A stretch of 64,000 nucleotides of DNA. Origin: Ulva prolifera. Lineage: Eukaryota > Chlorophyta > Ulvophyceae > Ulvales > Ulvaceae. Position numbers and translations under genes: made by a program. Shown piece by piece: positions 12,901 through 26,300 of this stretch (positions within the stretch are counted from its first letter, which is position 1; every line of letters starts with the position of its first letter). The DNA is taken from assembly GCA_023078555.1 (NCBI GenBank), contig CM041197.1:8030842-8094841 (forward strand), written 5' to 3'. A model generated the notes under the pieces. It worked only from the letters and a program-made list of their open reading frames with translations, was not told the DNA's origin and did not search any database.

Positions 12901-15265
12901 ATGGGACCCAACGACGCAATACTGACCTCAAGTTGCAGTGAAGAGGCGGGAGCTGTCATGTATGCAAGGGAGGGTGTCTCACCTTGCCTTGTGAGCAGCT
13001 CAGGACTGAGCACAGGGGGTTGATCGTGCGGATGATCTCTGTCAGCTCAGGCACGTGCTCCTCCCCGAGGAGGTCGACCTTGTTGAGGATGACGTAGTCA
13101 GCCACCTCGATCTGTTCGACCAGCAGGTCCACCACCGGCCGGAACATCGACTGGTCGCCGCCGAGGTCGGGCCTCGTCGCCACGGGGTTACGGCAGGCGT
13201 ACTCATTGATGAATGTGTGGCTGTCCACCACTGTGATCTGCATGTTTCAGGTCATTCACGATGTGTCATGCCTTAGAGTATAGTAAAGGTAGATGAGGAT
13301 GCACTGAGCCGTATCCTGAAGAGGACATTGACTGTGTGCATGGCTTCGCCATGTCTGTACCACACATGGGCACGCCTAGGCTGATGAGCACGTGCCTCCT
13401 GTTCTGCCTACATTCCCGTCAGGCCCTGGCCCGGGAACAGTATAATGCTGGAGGTTGCGGAATATGTGCCACAATTGCTCTGCAGTATCATGGGTGGCAC
13501 GGCAGGAGTGCAGGTGGCGCTGCATATCGAACTCAGCGGTGCAGTGGGCACACATGGATACACACGTCCGGCAGCAAAAAATCACAGCTACGCGAGATAT
13601 AGGCAGCTCTGGGAAGCAGAGCATTTGCCAACGGACGGTGCCGCATGTGTATCTGAGCTCGATGGCCAGTGGTCGAGTGCGCACCAGCGTTGATAGATGT
13701 ATGCGGTCTATCACTGGGTGGCCCATGTCCCTCGCCTCTGCAAAGGCATCCCTGATGTTCTGAGGCTCCGCAACGCCCGAATTCTCAAGCACGATGCGAT
13801 CGTACGAGACCTGCAGCACGAAAATGATCAGACCGATACGAAACACGTGGTGATATGCAGAGGGTAGGATTGAATGATCAAAATGAAGTGGCAGAAGGGT
13901 GTCATCGGAGGGGAGAGATGAGCAGGGATCAGCCACAGTAAAGAAGTGAAAGTCAGTCCAGGCATCCGGAGAGCAATGCTTGACCTGCTCTCATGGTGCA
14001 GCAATGTTGGCTGGACGCCCCCCATGCACACGGAGTCATTGCTATTCCCGGGGTCAACTCGAGAGCGACAGCCCCGACAAATCAAGGAAGCGGCCCAGCT
14101 CAGAAGCGCAGCATCACAGCATCACAGCGGCAGTAGCGGACCTTGTTTCGATCGCCGACGGCCAAGATCTGTTCGAACGACAAGAACAGCTCATCTTGGA
14201 TCGAGCAACCTGCACCACCGTGTAGGGTGAAGTACCTCTGTTCTGGGGCTCGTCATGCCAGATTTTCAGTGATGAAGCTGGTGACTTGGACAATGTGTCT
14301 GCGCAATGTCGCCTCGGGACTGGGGGAGGCCTTGTACAGCAGTGGCCGTCGACATAGCAATTTCAAGAGATCGCATCAGGCCGGCCAGGAGAGCTTCGCC
14401 GCTGCCATGCCAGCCACCCAAACGACATGTACGCCCGGACTCACAAGTGCGACGAGACTGAGCACAACGATTGGCAGCAGTTGTGCGTGTCAAATAAAAC
14501 AACTACGCGCAAGTGTGTAATTTAAGAGAGAAAAATGTGGCCACAGGTGGCTGCAGAAACCACATTTACATGTGATGGCATGGTGCTCTTCCACATGGTC
14601 ATCATGCACAGGGCAGGGAGCAGTCCAGGCATTCAAGAAAAACGGTCACAGGTATTATTGGGACATGCAACATCAAGTTGTCAGGTGTACTACTGGGTGT
14701 GCGTCCACCATAAAGCGGAGTCTGTCTTGAAAACACTGCGAGCTTTTGAGACACAACAGCACACGCAGGTGGTCTGAACTGCACATGTTGGCATCTACGA
14801 ATGTCACGAGATCTGCTTGCGGCACTCATACGAAAATACGGTGTCACTGACTTGCTGGAACGTATTGGATCGTACATGCACAGCCATTTTGCAGCTCAAT
14901 TGTTGGAGCCAGATCGCTGGTAGAGGTTGGAGCAGCTGAATCCGTGGCGGTTTTGATGGCCTGGTTGCGAACAAGCTTTGCATCGATATTGATTGCAGCC
15001 ACGTCGTTCACGACACATCCAATCTTGTACTTCCCTTGTGATAAGAGCTCCCGCAGTATCGTCGTCTTCCCTGAAACATCTCACACATGCTGTCAGCAAA
15101 GCATTGACCGAGAACGCCCACGATGGATTTGAAACGTGAGAGACGTCTCTGAATTTCATCAACAAGGTGGCGGGTCCGTGCGCAACGCCAGTGATGACCG
15201 TACCCGATCGCGTGCACACCTGCTCCGAGAAAGCCGCTGATCATCGTGACTGGAACGGACTTCAT
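9965..15265 (-). CDS. COG0523/CobW-family G3E GTPase (metal chaperone) with a giant His-Asp repeat
   Basis: Eight exons (minus): 15265-15220, 15070-14876, 14209-14142, 13810-13685, 13237-12983, 12592-12123, 11321-11085, 10235-9965. Together they give 1,668 nt, or 555 aa plus TGA, with all phases consistent. COG0523 proteins use GTP hydrolysis to deliver metals such as zinc. Visible motifs are the P-loop GFLGAGKTT (11-19), the CxCC metal site within NGCACCS (Cys 79, 81, 82), ENSGVAEP (112-119), and NKVD (197-200). A linker of about 100 residues with about 45 histidines (roughly 278-378) follows. The CobW C-terminal domain has RRRPFHP and RSKGFAWLA, and a tail (DEGDWWAAV, GDRRQEIVFIG) is typical of the plant and algal group that includes Arabidopsis PTAC17. 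The start at 15265 puts the P-loop at the usual distance from the N-terminus. The CPELVP motif of ZNG1 proper is absent from this start. The gene is divergent from the TTLL9-like gene. Confidence 0.94.
12150..12465 (-). repeat. His-Asp/Gly-Lys coding repeat
   Basis: In-frame repeat inside exon 6 of the COG0523 gene. It encodes alternating His with Asp, Gly or Lys, with internal period-like units (HDHDHDHKDGHKH). It is followed by Cys-containing ends (GEDCGHNH and GEVCNHDH) that could also bind metal. At DNA level it is an imperfect 6-bp CATGAC/CATGGC-type repeat, so length polymorphism is expected. Confidence 0.9.
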
Positions 15266-15668
15266 GATGTAGCCAGTTAGATTTAATGACCAAGAACTTG
15301 AAATTACAGTGCACAGATCGCGAGATTCTTGCCGTCAGGCTGCCGTACCAGTGCAGTGACACCTGATGGTACCAAATACGACAGAAATTGATTGCAGGCG
15401 TACGATCGCGACAGCACCAATCGCCGGTGTTGTTGTCAGTTTACATTTTATTACACGCTTCGTGTTGAATTCTGGGCGTTTCTTCCCGTGGGTATGCCGT
15501 CATTGAGTCAGTGTCTACACGTGCTCTGCAGAGAGATCGCGAAGCGGCAAGAAGGAAATGGTGTCACTTTGGTGCGCTTCTGCCACAAAGGTACATAGGG
15601 ATAGGCAAACGAATATGGCTGTGCTATGTCCCGAGTTGCTCCGCACGCTGCTCCCTGCTATTTTCTCG
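15266..15668. promoter_or_regulatory. Divergent intergenic region between COG0523 and TTLL9-like genes
   Basis: Only 403 bp separate the two inferred start codons, which face away from each other. Any core promoters and 5' UTRs for both genes must lie here or be shared, unless either gene has an upstream non-coding exon. I see no clear TATA box. Two further in-frame ATGs for the TTLL9-like gene (15558 and 15615) would shorten the gap. Confidence 0.5.
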
Positions 15669-18046
15669 ATGGATTCCAAGCTAAAGGGTCGCGAAAATGG
15701 AAAGGCCAGGTCACAGATCCGATTTAGAACTACAATGCACGGAACGGTGGTTCTTCAAGTTATGCTTTGGCGTGGGTGGATTGAGGTGGAAGATGACTAC
15801 GATTGGGACATCTTCTGGTGCGCCCGCTGCAGACTTCTTGCTCAAGCTCTGACACCTTGTGCGACAAGCTCAGCTGGCAAATGGAACATCATTAATCCGG
15901 CTAGCATTGACAGGTCTGACGTCGCGACCGTGGGTATCGACTCTGGATTCGAGCACGGCAAGCTTCATGACAAACAGCGCCTGAACCACTTTCCGCGGCA
16001 CATGGAACTGACTCGCAAGGATTTGATGGTGAAGAATTTAAAAAAGTGGAGGCGTCAGCTGATGAAAGCTGGCCATGCACAACAGAAGGAGTTCTGGCCA
16101 CAGACCTTCCGGTTGCCAGAGGTGTGCATCCACAGGTGCGTGATGGCAGGGCATACCGCTTCTGAACCACATATAGAAGCCACCAGCTTGCACCAACCGC
16201 CTTCATTCGCACCATCTCGTCTTTTCATTCTCGTGTGTGTTTGTGTTGTGTTTCTCCTCCGACACTGAAGTTGTCACATGCAGGAATTCGGGATGTTTGC
16301 AGAGGCCTTTCGGCGAACTGGAGGTTTGTGGATCATGAAACCAGTGGGCAGATGCCAAGGCCGCGGCATTTTTGTAGTAGATCGTGTGTCCAGGGTCGCA
16401 GCCTGGAAGAAGGCCAACGATGAGCGTGAGCCTGACAAACGCGAGATCTACATTGTCAGCAAGTACATAGAGCAGCCCCTGCTGATCGGTGGAAAGAAGT
16501 TTGACCTGCGACTGTATGCGCTGGTGCTGAGCTACAGTCCTTTGAAGGTCTATCTGCATCGCGGAGGATTCGCACGATTTTCTGCTGTTCGCTACACCAA
16601 CGACAAAGAGTCAATGAAAGACCTGTATGTCCACCTCACAAACGTGGCGATACAGAAGAAGGCATGCCTTTGTTGTCTCCGATCAGCACTGTGTGATCAT
16701 ATGACCCCCGGTTTGGCTCTGCTGCATGTTTCGAAGATCCTGGCGGGTCGAGCGCTTTTGTCTGTGCGGTGTTTGTCTAGCAGAAGTCCAATCTGCATGC
16801 AGGGACAAGGCTACGATCACGAGAGTGGAATGAAGTGGCCGATTCAACGCCTGAAGGTCTTTCTGCAGTCACAATACGGCACCAAAGCAACCATCAAGCT
16901 GTTCCATGGCATTCAGGCAATCATTATCAAGAGCTTGCTTGCTGTACAACATGGCGTCGTGCAGGACAAACACTGCTTTGAACTGTATGGCTATGATGTA
17001 CTGGTGGACGAAGACCTGGTACCTTGGCTGATAGAGGTGTGGCGTATTTGGTTCAGTCAGTACCTACCTGTCCAGGCCCAATGAGCCTGAGACGTGCCTG
17101 GTCGTGCGCATGAGATGGATACCTGACAAGTTGTTTCGCATCTCTCATATCTGCAAATGGTCATCTTCAAGGTGACCTGATGGCTGATTGGCCAAGATGT
17201 AGCATCACATGGCGCTGCACGCGAGGCTGCAGCGGTTCAGGTTCTGCAAGTTGTTGTCATGGTACCATTATCATGCTATGAGTAGGTCCTCTCCGCGTGC
17301 AGGTGAACGCCTCGCCTTCTCTTGGAACCGATACGCCAGCAGACTTTCGCCTGAAGTTTGCAATGGTCGATGCTGCGCTGTCACTTGCTGATGTGGAGGG
17401 TGTATATGGAGGGAAGCCTCCCTTATCGCTGAACGGGTTTGACCTGGTGTGGGAGAACGGAGCGGCAGTGCAGGCGAGCCTCCACGGCGCTGGCCTGTTT
17501 TGCGTGCCACATGCCTCGCTGGAGCTCCAGCAGTGCCTGTGCTAAGCATCTGCACTTTCAGAAGCACATGCATATCACATGTTCGTCTGCGCTCAGGCAT
17601 GTTGCCAGTGGACTAGCTGAGCAGGGCGGGGTTGCTCTGAACCTGACTTGGCCCAGGTCTACAGTCTGGACTGTGGCTCTTACTTCCGATCAATGGCGCC
17701 AATGGAATTTCAGCTGGCAACATATGCACATATATCGGCAGGCTTTGTATCACCTGATGCTGCAGATCGTGTGGCTGTCTGCCTCTCTGGACCACGCAGC
17801 CTTGTATACCTGGCTGTCCACCCCGCCAAGGCTGGGATCACGGATACCGGCTGTCCACGTTGCTGACCCGAGCCTCCAACGCCACCGGCACACAGTGACC
17901 CCACCGTGCTGCAGGTGCACCCAGGCCTGCCATCCCTGCTTGGCTGCGAGATGGACCTGCCGAAGAATTGCTACCCGGAGAAAGTGGCTCGGAAGACGCT
18001 GCGGGAGAGGCCGGAGGCGGCCCGCAGGCGGCCGGGTGCACTGTAG
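15669..18046 (+). CDS. TTLL9: Tubulin tyrosine ligase-like protein, TTLL9-type polyglutamylase
   Basis: Six exons: 15669-15817, 15914-16121, 16284-16661, 16803-17036, 17303-17467, 17915-18046. They total 1,266 nt (421 aa plus TAG), close to animal TTLL9 (about 440 aa). TTLL enzymes are ATP-grasp ligases that add glutamate chains to tubulin, and TTLL9 acts on axonemal tubulin of cilia. Family landmarks run in order: GWIEVEDDYDWDIFW, RLNHFPRHMELTRKDLMVKN, IMKPVGRCQGRGIF (ATP binding), LIGGKKFDLRLYALV, DLYVHLTNVAIQKK, DKHCFELYGYDVLVD, WLIEVNASPSL (metal/ATP site) and GFDLVWENGA. Intron 3 has a GC donor (AAG|GCATGC). The last exon is inferred from phase, GC content and LPSLLGCEMDL; without it the frame would run to a TAA at 17543. 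Upstream in-frame ATGs exist at 15558 and 15615. A TGTAA, the usual green-algal poly(A) signal, lies 61 nt past the stop. Confidence 0.88.
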
Positions 18047-20321
18047 GCAAACAGACCCTCCTCACTCGCCGCTCTTGTGTACTGCTGTCAGCACGCACGG
18101 TCCCTCGTGTAAACGTCCCTTGCTGCCTTGCTGCGACCGTGCACCGTGGTGATGGGGATGGACACGATTCCCTGTCGCCGTTGTGGAAGCACAGGAGGAT
18201 ATTTCGTGTATTGGATATGGAAGCAAGGGTACAAGCAGTGGCAGGGTGTGGCTTTGTGTAACATTTGTGACGATTCCACAGAAGAGAGCGAGGCGACCTA
18301 AGGCAAGGCTTGATAGCCCGGGTAGGGGTGGGAGGTCATTCAGATATTGGATGACGGCTTGTGATTGGTGGTCAACGTATCGTCAATTGGTGCAAGCCAA
18401 TGGTCCTGGTCTCATACACTGACTGTCCTGGGAATGCATGAAGATCGCAGACAGCTGTACATTCACGCATCCATGGTGTCCTCCATGGCGCGAAGGCCCA
18501 CTACTGCTAGGGGATTCCAGGTGGTTCAACTCTCAAGCATGTGGCCACAGTCATTCAGGAGTGGACATTGTCCGGTCAGGGCTGACTCAGGTCTTGACCC
18601 TGACTTTCCTAATGAGCATTCCTTGCCAGGCTGTGGTCATGTGGACATGTTCCAAGCTGCGATGGGTTTGCAAACGTAATGCCTATGCTGGGGTAATTCG
18701 TCTTGAGCTAGGGTAAATCTTCTTGTGCGTGTTTTACAAGGACAAAGCAAGCAAGGCGGGCAGCACCGTGAAAGAAGCAAACACCCAGACATCCACGCAC
18801 GCAACACCCACCACGCCCAGAAAACCCATCACGCGCGCAGCAAACGACACAGATCCGCAGATCGCCCAGCACTCACCCACACACGCACGCACAGACCCCA
18901 CAGCCCACACACAACACCACCGCCAACATGGTGCACCGCAACGCCGCCACCGTACGACAGGGCTGCGCCCAACACACTGCTGCCCAAGGCCGCCCATCCT
19001 GGCCGCCCGATGGCCGGGGGTGATTCATCGTGAGCGTGTGTACTACCTAGTAGGTAAGTGATTTGATTTGGATATATACAGTTTTGCCACATGCTGCATG
19101 TGGCAATAAGGTCAGTACAAGTGACTCACCAGTACCACCCATGAGCAGTATCCACGCAGTGACAGGGCCCAATCTGGCTGCTCACAGCGTGTGTACACAC
19201 ATGTGTTGCACTGCCGATGCGGAAAGCTATGCCCACTGCTGAATCAACACGGTGCATTGCGTTCACAGCGGCGATTGTGCCTTCTGGAAGTGCTTCGGTG
19301 TCCGCACACCCTCCATGCGCATCGAACTAAATGCTGTCTGCTCAAAGCACCCGCACCGGTACAAGTGTTCTGTGGAACCACAACAGTTGTGCGTCGCAAA
19401 TTCTGCCCCACAATGTAGCAGGTTGCATCTACCGCCGAGTTCGCCGAACGAAGCGTGCAGAGACGGCGCTTGGGTCTGGACGAGGGGCACGCGAGCCTGC
19501 CAATGGTCTCGTACACCTTGCGCTGTAAGGTTTTCACAGTCTTCCAGATGTTTGTTGACCGCGCGACAACGCCACGCTATCGCGTCAGGCTACGTCAGCT
19601 CGTTGCAGTGGCCCGGGTGGACACCCCCGCTCCTCGAGCGGCTTCACTGCTAGGACGTGACGCCCGCGGCCGTGTGTTTGTTCGACCCAGCTGGTGGTCC
19701 TCTCATGCAGCAGATGTGTACGTGCGTCACAGATGCAATCCTGACGGAGGTCGCCCGCAGAGAAACGGATGCGCAACGTCAACGCGGGCAATTCGGATCA
19801 AGCATGCAGGGCAGGTTTGTGCAGCGTATGCATGACCACAGATATTGAGCTCCACGGAAGCACCAGGATTGCACGGCTACACGTGTGCAAGTAAAGGCCG
19901 GATGTATGTGGTGAAAGCGACTTGTCCTCGCAGACGGCTGCCTGGTAACGTCGTAGCAGATGAATCATGTGCTGGCGTGAAGCGTCTGCACGCGTGACTG
20001 AAGCGCAGCGTGCCTTTGTGTGTAGTAAGTCACGCGTCGGCCTGTCAGAGATGCCGGGGTACCCAGCCAACGGTGGCGTTACAACATGCTGCTGGGCCCC
20101 AACATGATCGCTTTGGCTTCCCCGAATTCTTGCAATTAGCCACGTTGCCGTTGGTCCTGTGTCGCATGGTTTCCTGTCAAATTCGATCACGGCTAAGCAT
20201 GCGTCTCTGCGCATCGCCTTCTCGGCCCCATTTCAGCGTGGGCGTTATGTAGGACCTTCTTCTGGCGGTAAATCATGTGTCTCTGCTGTAGTTGAGCTCT
20301 CCTCAACTGCGGTTGTCCAGC
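18047..20321. other. Spacer between TTLL9-like and ABCA genes, no recognised gene
   Basis: It should hold the TTLL9-like 3' UTR and the ABCA promoter and 5' UTR. Between 18720 and 18960 there is an A/C-rich tract of CA- and CCA-type words. Short open frames at 19190-19850 on both strands show no known domain. Confidence 0.5.
18108..18112 (+). terminator. Candidate TGTAA polyadenylation signal of the TTLL9-like gene
   Basis: TGTAA is the usual chlorophyte poly(A) signal. This copy starts 61 nt after the inferred TAG; a second TGTAA occurs near 18258. A five-base match is weak evidence alone. Confidence 0.35.
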
Positions 20322-23300
20322 ATGTCGGAGTACGGCCTAGAGCCCGATCTAAGGCCTGGAAACGCATCGCGTTTCCGTCAGATATGCGTCATCATCTATA
20401 AAAACTTCCTAGTTCAGACGAGGTCTCGCTCGAGGTGCTGTGGTGGATTTGGCTCGCTATGCATCGACATTTTCCTCCCCGTGGCTTTCGTTGCGCTGAT
20501 GGGAGTGACCAGGCGCCTTCCTGAAGGCAATACATTCCCACTGGTCAGCAACAAGTACTCCCTTCGAGATGCTCGTTGGAGCACTTTACAAGGTGCGTTG
20601 ATACCTGCGATAGGCGTGCCATCTCATGTGCTTTGACTTGTGCCACGCGTGAATTCCCTCATCGCGGTACGCTGAAACTAAGACGAGGTCAAGCACCGCA
20701 TGTCAAAACAACGGCAATCCATGCTAATTCTCCACTGTCTCGGATGTTGTGCTCCATGTTGGAGCCAGATGACAGGCCAGGTGTGAAGAGCTACATGGCC
20801 TGCAGAGGGACAGGGCACGCTGATTCTGCTTGCACCCCGCACTAATGAGACAGAAGCGATAGCGCAGCTGATGGGGACTGCGCTAGCCTGTACACCTCCA
20901 GGTCAGGCAGCGACTGGTACACACTTTCGACCAGTGTCAGACAATTTTGGCACATCTTGGCGTGAGGGCCTACCTACCGAGTGCAAGGTGATACTTCCCA
21001 CAGCCCCGGATACAGTGTCTCTACTTGCCTGTCTCCCGTGCTATCTGTAGCATGTCCATTCAGAAGCCTGGTCAGCATCATGTATGTTCAATGGGCGTCA
21101 TCCACGCGTCCATACGCCAGAGATGTGCCAAGCTGACTCGACCAGTACACACGGGCCCCTTGCTTCTGGGTCTGCGGTGGTTCACCTCCAATACACACAC
21201 ATGTGTATATCCTGGTGTAAGCTTACCCAGGAGACATGCTGAGCCACTCCACTCACATCATGGGCTTACACCCCCCTGGCAGTCGTTCCCCTAATAGCAG
21301 AGCTCTCACCGGCAGCAATTTGCAGCAGAGTATCGCTGCTGAAAGCACAGCTCAGTCTCGCTTCCAGCCACAGCACGCAGCTCCACTGATCTGCGCTGCC
21401 GCATCCATACAGCTGCCGGGCCTGGACGTGTCTGTGCTGCACAGGACCCGGAGGTGTGCCCTACGAGCAAGCGGTGTGGCCCCCGCCTCCAACGCGACCG
21501 CTTTATATGGGCCGACGATGGCGACCACGTCACGTCCCTCGTGCTTGCGGCCCCAGCTGCATTCGGCGCCGCCGTCGTGTTCGGGCCGCCGAGCGGCGGC
21601 CCCGGCGCCCCCCTGGACACGTACGAGCTCCGCGTGAACCACACCGCGATGCCCTCGACGCTCGAGACGTTCTCCGATTTCGCGATCGGCACCGTGAAGT
21701 TCACACAGCTGCCGGACGGCGACTGGCAGCGCTACTTCTGGACGGCCAACCTGCTGCATGCGGTGGAGCGCAGCATGATGGCGCGGTGGCTTGAGGGGGA
21801 CAACGCGACTCAGCCCCTCGACATCGAGGCGAACGTGTGCTTCCCACCGACCCGCCGCGGCGCCCTGCATGTTGCTGCTCAAACTGCCGTGATGCTGTAG
21901 AATCGCTCTGCGCATGCCAAGATGTGCATGGCGTGCTGAACTAGAGCTAAGGCAGTGTATCCCGCCCACCGGCATCCACCCATCATGTGCGATGGTGACC
22001 CCGTATCGTCACTCCCACCCCGTGCGCCCCTCGTGGCCGACCTGTCTGTGTCAGTAACCATAGTCCGCCCCGGCCGACCCTGGTGTGGCTGGCATGCATG
22101 CTCCGTGGCGCACGCTCAGCCGAAAGACCACAGCATGGGCCGGCGGCCAGTCACGGCCATGGCGAACCGCGTCCACCGGGCTTTGCGGTGCAGCAGCGAC
22201 ACCGCACCCCCGGCGCCTCCGCCCCACAGCCGTTAGCTGCAGCTGGAGGCCACGCCTGCTGCCATGCATGCATGCATACCTGCATGCTCCACACTCAGCC
22301 AACATCAAGCGCTTGATAGTGCAGCCTGGTGCCTCGCCCATGTCAAGCGCTCCATTGGCGTGTAGCGCGCATGTCTGTATCACCTCCGCATCGGCTCCAT
22401 CTGATTCCGATCCTCTCAACTGTGCCTCGCTGTTCCGCCATGCAATCGCCCATGGCCACATGGATCACAGTGTCATGTAAATAGGCCAAGAACAAAACAA
22501 CCAAACAACAGAACAAGGAACACGGTACGCGGGTGCGTGCAGGTCAAGGCGTTCCCGTGGCCGTCGAAGCACGTATACACCGGAGGCACCCTCGCCGGCC
22601 TGCTCTTCATCTTCGTCCTCGTCTTTGCCTTCCAGGCGCCCGCGTCGTCGATGGTGAAGGCCGTAGTGCAGGAGAAGGAGCTGCGGCTGCGGGAGTACAT
22701 GCGTGTGCTCGGCCTGCAGCAGGCCGCGTACTGGAGCTCCTGGTTCACCACGCACTTCTCGATGCTGCTCGTGACAGGCGTGCTCTGCGCGGTCGTCGGC
22801 CGGTGCGCACTCACGCGCTTTGCACCCCTCCTGCAGCGTTGGGTCGTCGGGCACGATCACATGCAACAACTGCGACTGTTCAGCTCTGATTGCCGGACGA
22901 CACCTCCAGAGGGTGCCGAAAGGCAACCCGGCTCAGCTGTCCTCGTGGCGCACGCCTGCCCACGGCAACTGCTGTCCTGCGTGTTTCAGAGGCCCAGGGA
23001 CAGCTTGGCTCCGCTGCACATCAGAGAGCCCGTGCCTGGGGGCCTGTACCCTTCTGGCGTCTCCTGTCTCCTGTCCGGTATTGTTTTGGGCGAATCCTTA
23101 GTATCTGTTCATTGCGGCATGGCCGAAGGTGGCACGCAGAATAGTTCACCCCCCTGGGCGCGCTGGGCACCGGGATCCGCCAGCATCCCCAGATGCTGTG
23201 CGCCGTGCCGTGCGTGTAGTGTGTGCCAGCCACCCTTGACCACTGGCGGGTGTTGTGTATGTGTGATCAATGGCTAGCGTCTGGGGTCCGTTTGTTGCAA

Positions 23301-26300
23301 CTGCTCTCACTTTGTGCTCTTTTGCAACACATGCCAGACCGTGTCGCGGCGGAGTGTGCAGGGGCACTTTCCCGGAGTCGTCGGCGGTGGTGCTGATGCT
23401 GTTCTACTGGGCGGCCGCCGCTGCTCTCATCTCGTTCAGCTACTTCGTGGCCGCCTTCTTCTCCCGCACGCAGCTCGCCTCGCTGCTCTCGCCACTCATC
23501 TACTTCCTCGCGATGCTGCCCGCCTTCCTCGCGGTCTCGTTCCGGGTGCGCCCTGCGCCGCTCTGCATCCATGCCGTCCGGTATCTACGCACAGCGCCAT
23601 TTTGTTTCAGAAGAAACTTTGTTGGAGTAAACAGCACACGTCCGGACAAGCCGGGCCGGCAATCGGCTGCTTGACCGCGCCTCCGGCGATGGACACTTGC
23701 CGTTCGATCTCCGCATTGTCACCACTGTCTGTGACTGCCCATTGCTGCTAGGCCGCTGTGTGCTATAGTTGTCAGCCTGGGGGTTCGCCTACGCTGGTAC
23801 GCCTACATGTGCCCCTCGACACCGCCACCCCAAGCTGATGTGGTTTATGACTTACGTCACGTTGGCTCCAAAGCCCTCAGACAAACAGCACGGAGTTTCT
23901 ATGCTAGCTGGGAGTCTAATTTGAATGTACCCGCAATGCTATGCAGTCTATCTTCTTGTTCTGTCATGTAATGGCCCGAGCTAGTTCTCTTTATCCATGT
24001 ACCTCTCCCGCGACGGTCCTGCAACTTTTGTGCCAGTGATGTCCCCGTGACTGCTGTGACAGCGCCCCGGACTGTGCAGCCCGCCGGCGGCGCGGTGTGG
24101 TTCCTCGTGTGCCTGCTGCCCCCCAGCGCGCTCGCCATGTTTGCGATGACGCTCGTCGCGTGGTCGAGCAACGGCGCCGGCATCACGTGGGCGACCCTCG
24201 GCGCCGCCGTCGCAACCGCGCGGCCCCGCTTCTCCGCCGCCAGCGTCATCGCCATGCTCCTCCTCGACACGGTGCTCTACGCGGCTGCGATGCTCATCAT
24301 CGACCGCTGGGAGACGTCCGACGGCCTGGTCGCGACGGCCTGGCACACGATCACCAAGGCGCTGTCGCGGATCAAGACCCCCGAGGACCTGCTCACGCGT
24401 GCGCAGCCCCCCCCCCCCCCCCCCCCGCTGTCCCTGTTCGGCTTGCTGTCACGTCCCCCACTGGATGATATCCGCTAGCTGTAGTATCCAGTGACCATGC
24501 ATTCATTCATTTGCAGCCTGCCTCGGCTGCTTTGTGTCCCCTGGCCGTGTGCAAAGGGCCGCGGAGCAGGCACGCGCGTGTGAGGTCCGGTGGGTCCGGT
24601 GGAGGCTGCTAGCTACGGCAGCACCATGCAGTGCACCCATGCAATCGAGACGCTTGTGCATGCATGCATACATCCTTTGTAACTACATGCATGCACGGAA
24701 CTGGTGACTGAGTGGATTTGCGTGTGAATTCCTAGCAATGGCTCGATGCCCGGCCTCTGTCCTTTGTAACTACATGCATGCTCCTCCGCTTGGGCACATG
24801 TTTCCAAGCTTTCGTCAACTGTGTGGTAGCTCCGGCCCTTTCTTGTGTCACACACATGCTTCCTGACCTGTGACTGCCTCAGCATTGCATCCTTCTCCAC
24901 GCTTTGGCACAGCACAATGTGGTGCGCCCGTATCGCCCTGTCGTCCTGCTGCACTGTGCCGCGGACTCGATTGCTCTTCGATTGCTGTTCAAGGGTCCAC
25001 GATTGTAGAGGCTTCCATCGAGGCGATCAGCTCGATCTCTTGTTTTGTTTGCTGGACAGATTGGTATTTCAACACAATGGCGCACCTGTCTCGCCTGAGT
25101 GATTGGGGCCCTGTGCAGAAGTCAGCAGCATGCCCCGGGCGTCGATCGGTGCGCTGCTGCGAGGCACGCCCCTCCTCGCCTCCGACTCGCCGACGTCGTC
25201 GCACAGCGGCCGCTCCGTGACATGCATGCCGCCGGGGCACGTCGTGATCAAGACGGACGCGCTGTCGCGCAGCTTTGCGACGGTGCGGGGGCCGACGCTT
25301 GCGGTCGACGCGCTCGACCTCGAGGTGTATGACCGCCACGTCACCGCGCTGCTCGGCCACAACGGCGCCGGCAAGAGCACCACCATCGGCATGCTCACTG
25401 GTGCGCCCCCTCCTCTGGTGGGCAACAGTTCTGATAGCTTTTTATGTACTCCGGTAAAGCTTCACCCAAAGCATTGATATGCTCATGGGTGCGTGGCTGC
25501 CCCTGGTTCAACAGGTGCAAGCAAGCGTCTGCTACAATGCGACACGCTAATTCTTCCAATAGCAGGTCTTGACGGGTGCTATGCATTGGGTTTGTGGAGC
25601 GACATTGTGTTAGCCACGGGCACCGCATGCATGCAGGCATGCTGCCGCCGACGGGTGGGCGCGCGATTGTCGACGGCCGAGACGTCGAGCGCGACCTGCC
25701 GCGCCTGCGCGCCTCCCTCGGCGTCTGTCCGCAGTATGACATGCTGTGGCCGCTGCTGACGGTGCGCGAGCACCTGCACATCTACGCCGCACTGCGCGGC
25801 ATCCCTCGCGTGGAGGTGGCTGAGGCGGCGTACACGGCGGCAGCGGAGGTGGACCTGCTCGACAAGATGGACGACCGCTCAGAGGAGCTGTCGGGGGGCC
25901 AGCGGCGGAAGCTGTCGGTTGCGATAGCGTTCCTCGGGAACCCCCGCATTGTGGTGCGTTAGCCTCCCCCTCCCCCCCCCCCCCTTCTTTCGCGCATGCG
26001 CAGTGCAGATGTGCATACTTGGCATGAGCTGCAAGCGTCGGCGCTTTCGGCTCTACCTCACAGCCCCCCTCCCAGCAATGCTCTTGCGGTCTGCCTCTGC
26101 TGTGTCATATGTGTTGCAACTGGCCGTTCCTGACGAACGGCATGTGCGGTGTATAGAGGCCGCACATTTGCGATTCCGTGAGGTGTGTGCCACACGAATA
26201 TCGCGTGTTTCTTTCGCAAGGGGCAGGTGCAGAGTCCAGGAGCGAGTGGTGAGTGTTGTGTCTGCTGTGATGTGACCGCTGCATGCATGCAGTTCCTCGA

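Noticed and set aside
17468..17545. Reading TTLL9-like exon 5 through to the TAA at 17543 as the gene end
   Set aside because: Possible, but a donor at 17468 joined to the exon at 17915 gives an in-phase C-terminus of family-like length. Kept as the alternative model.
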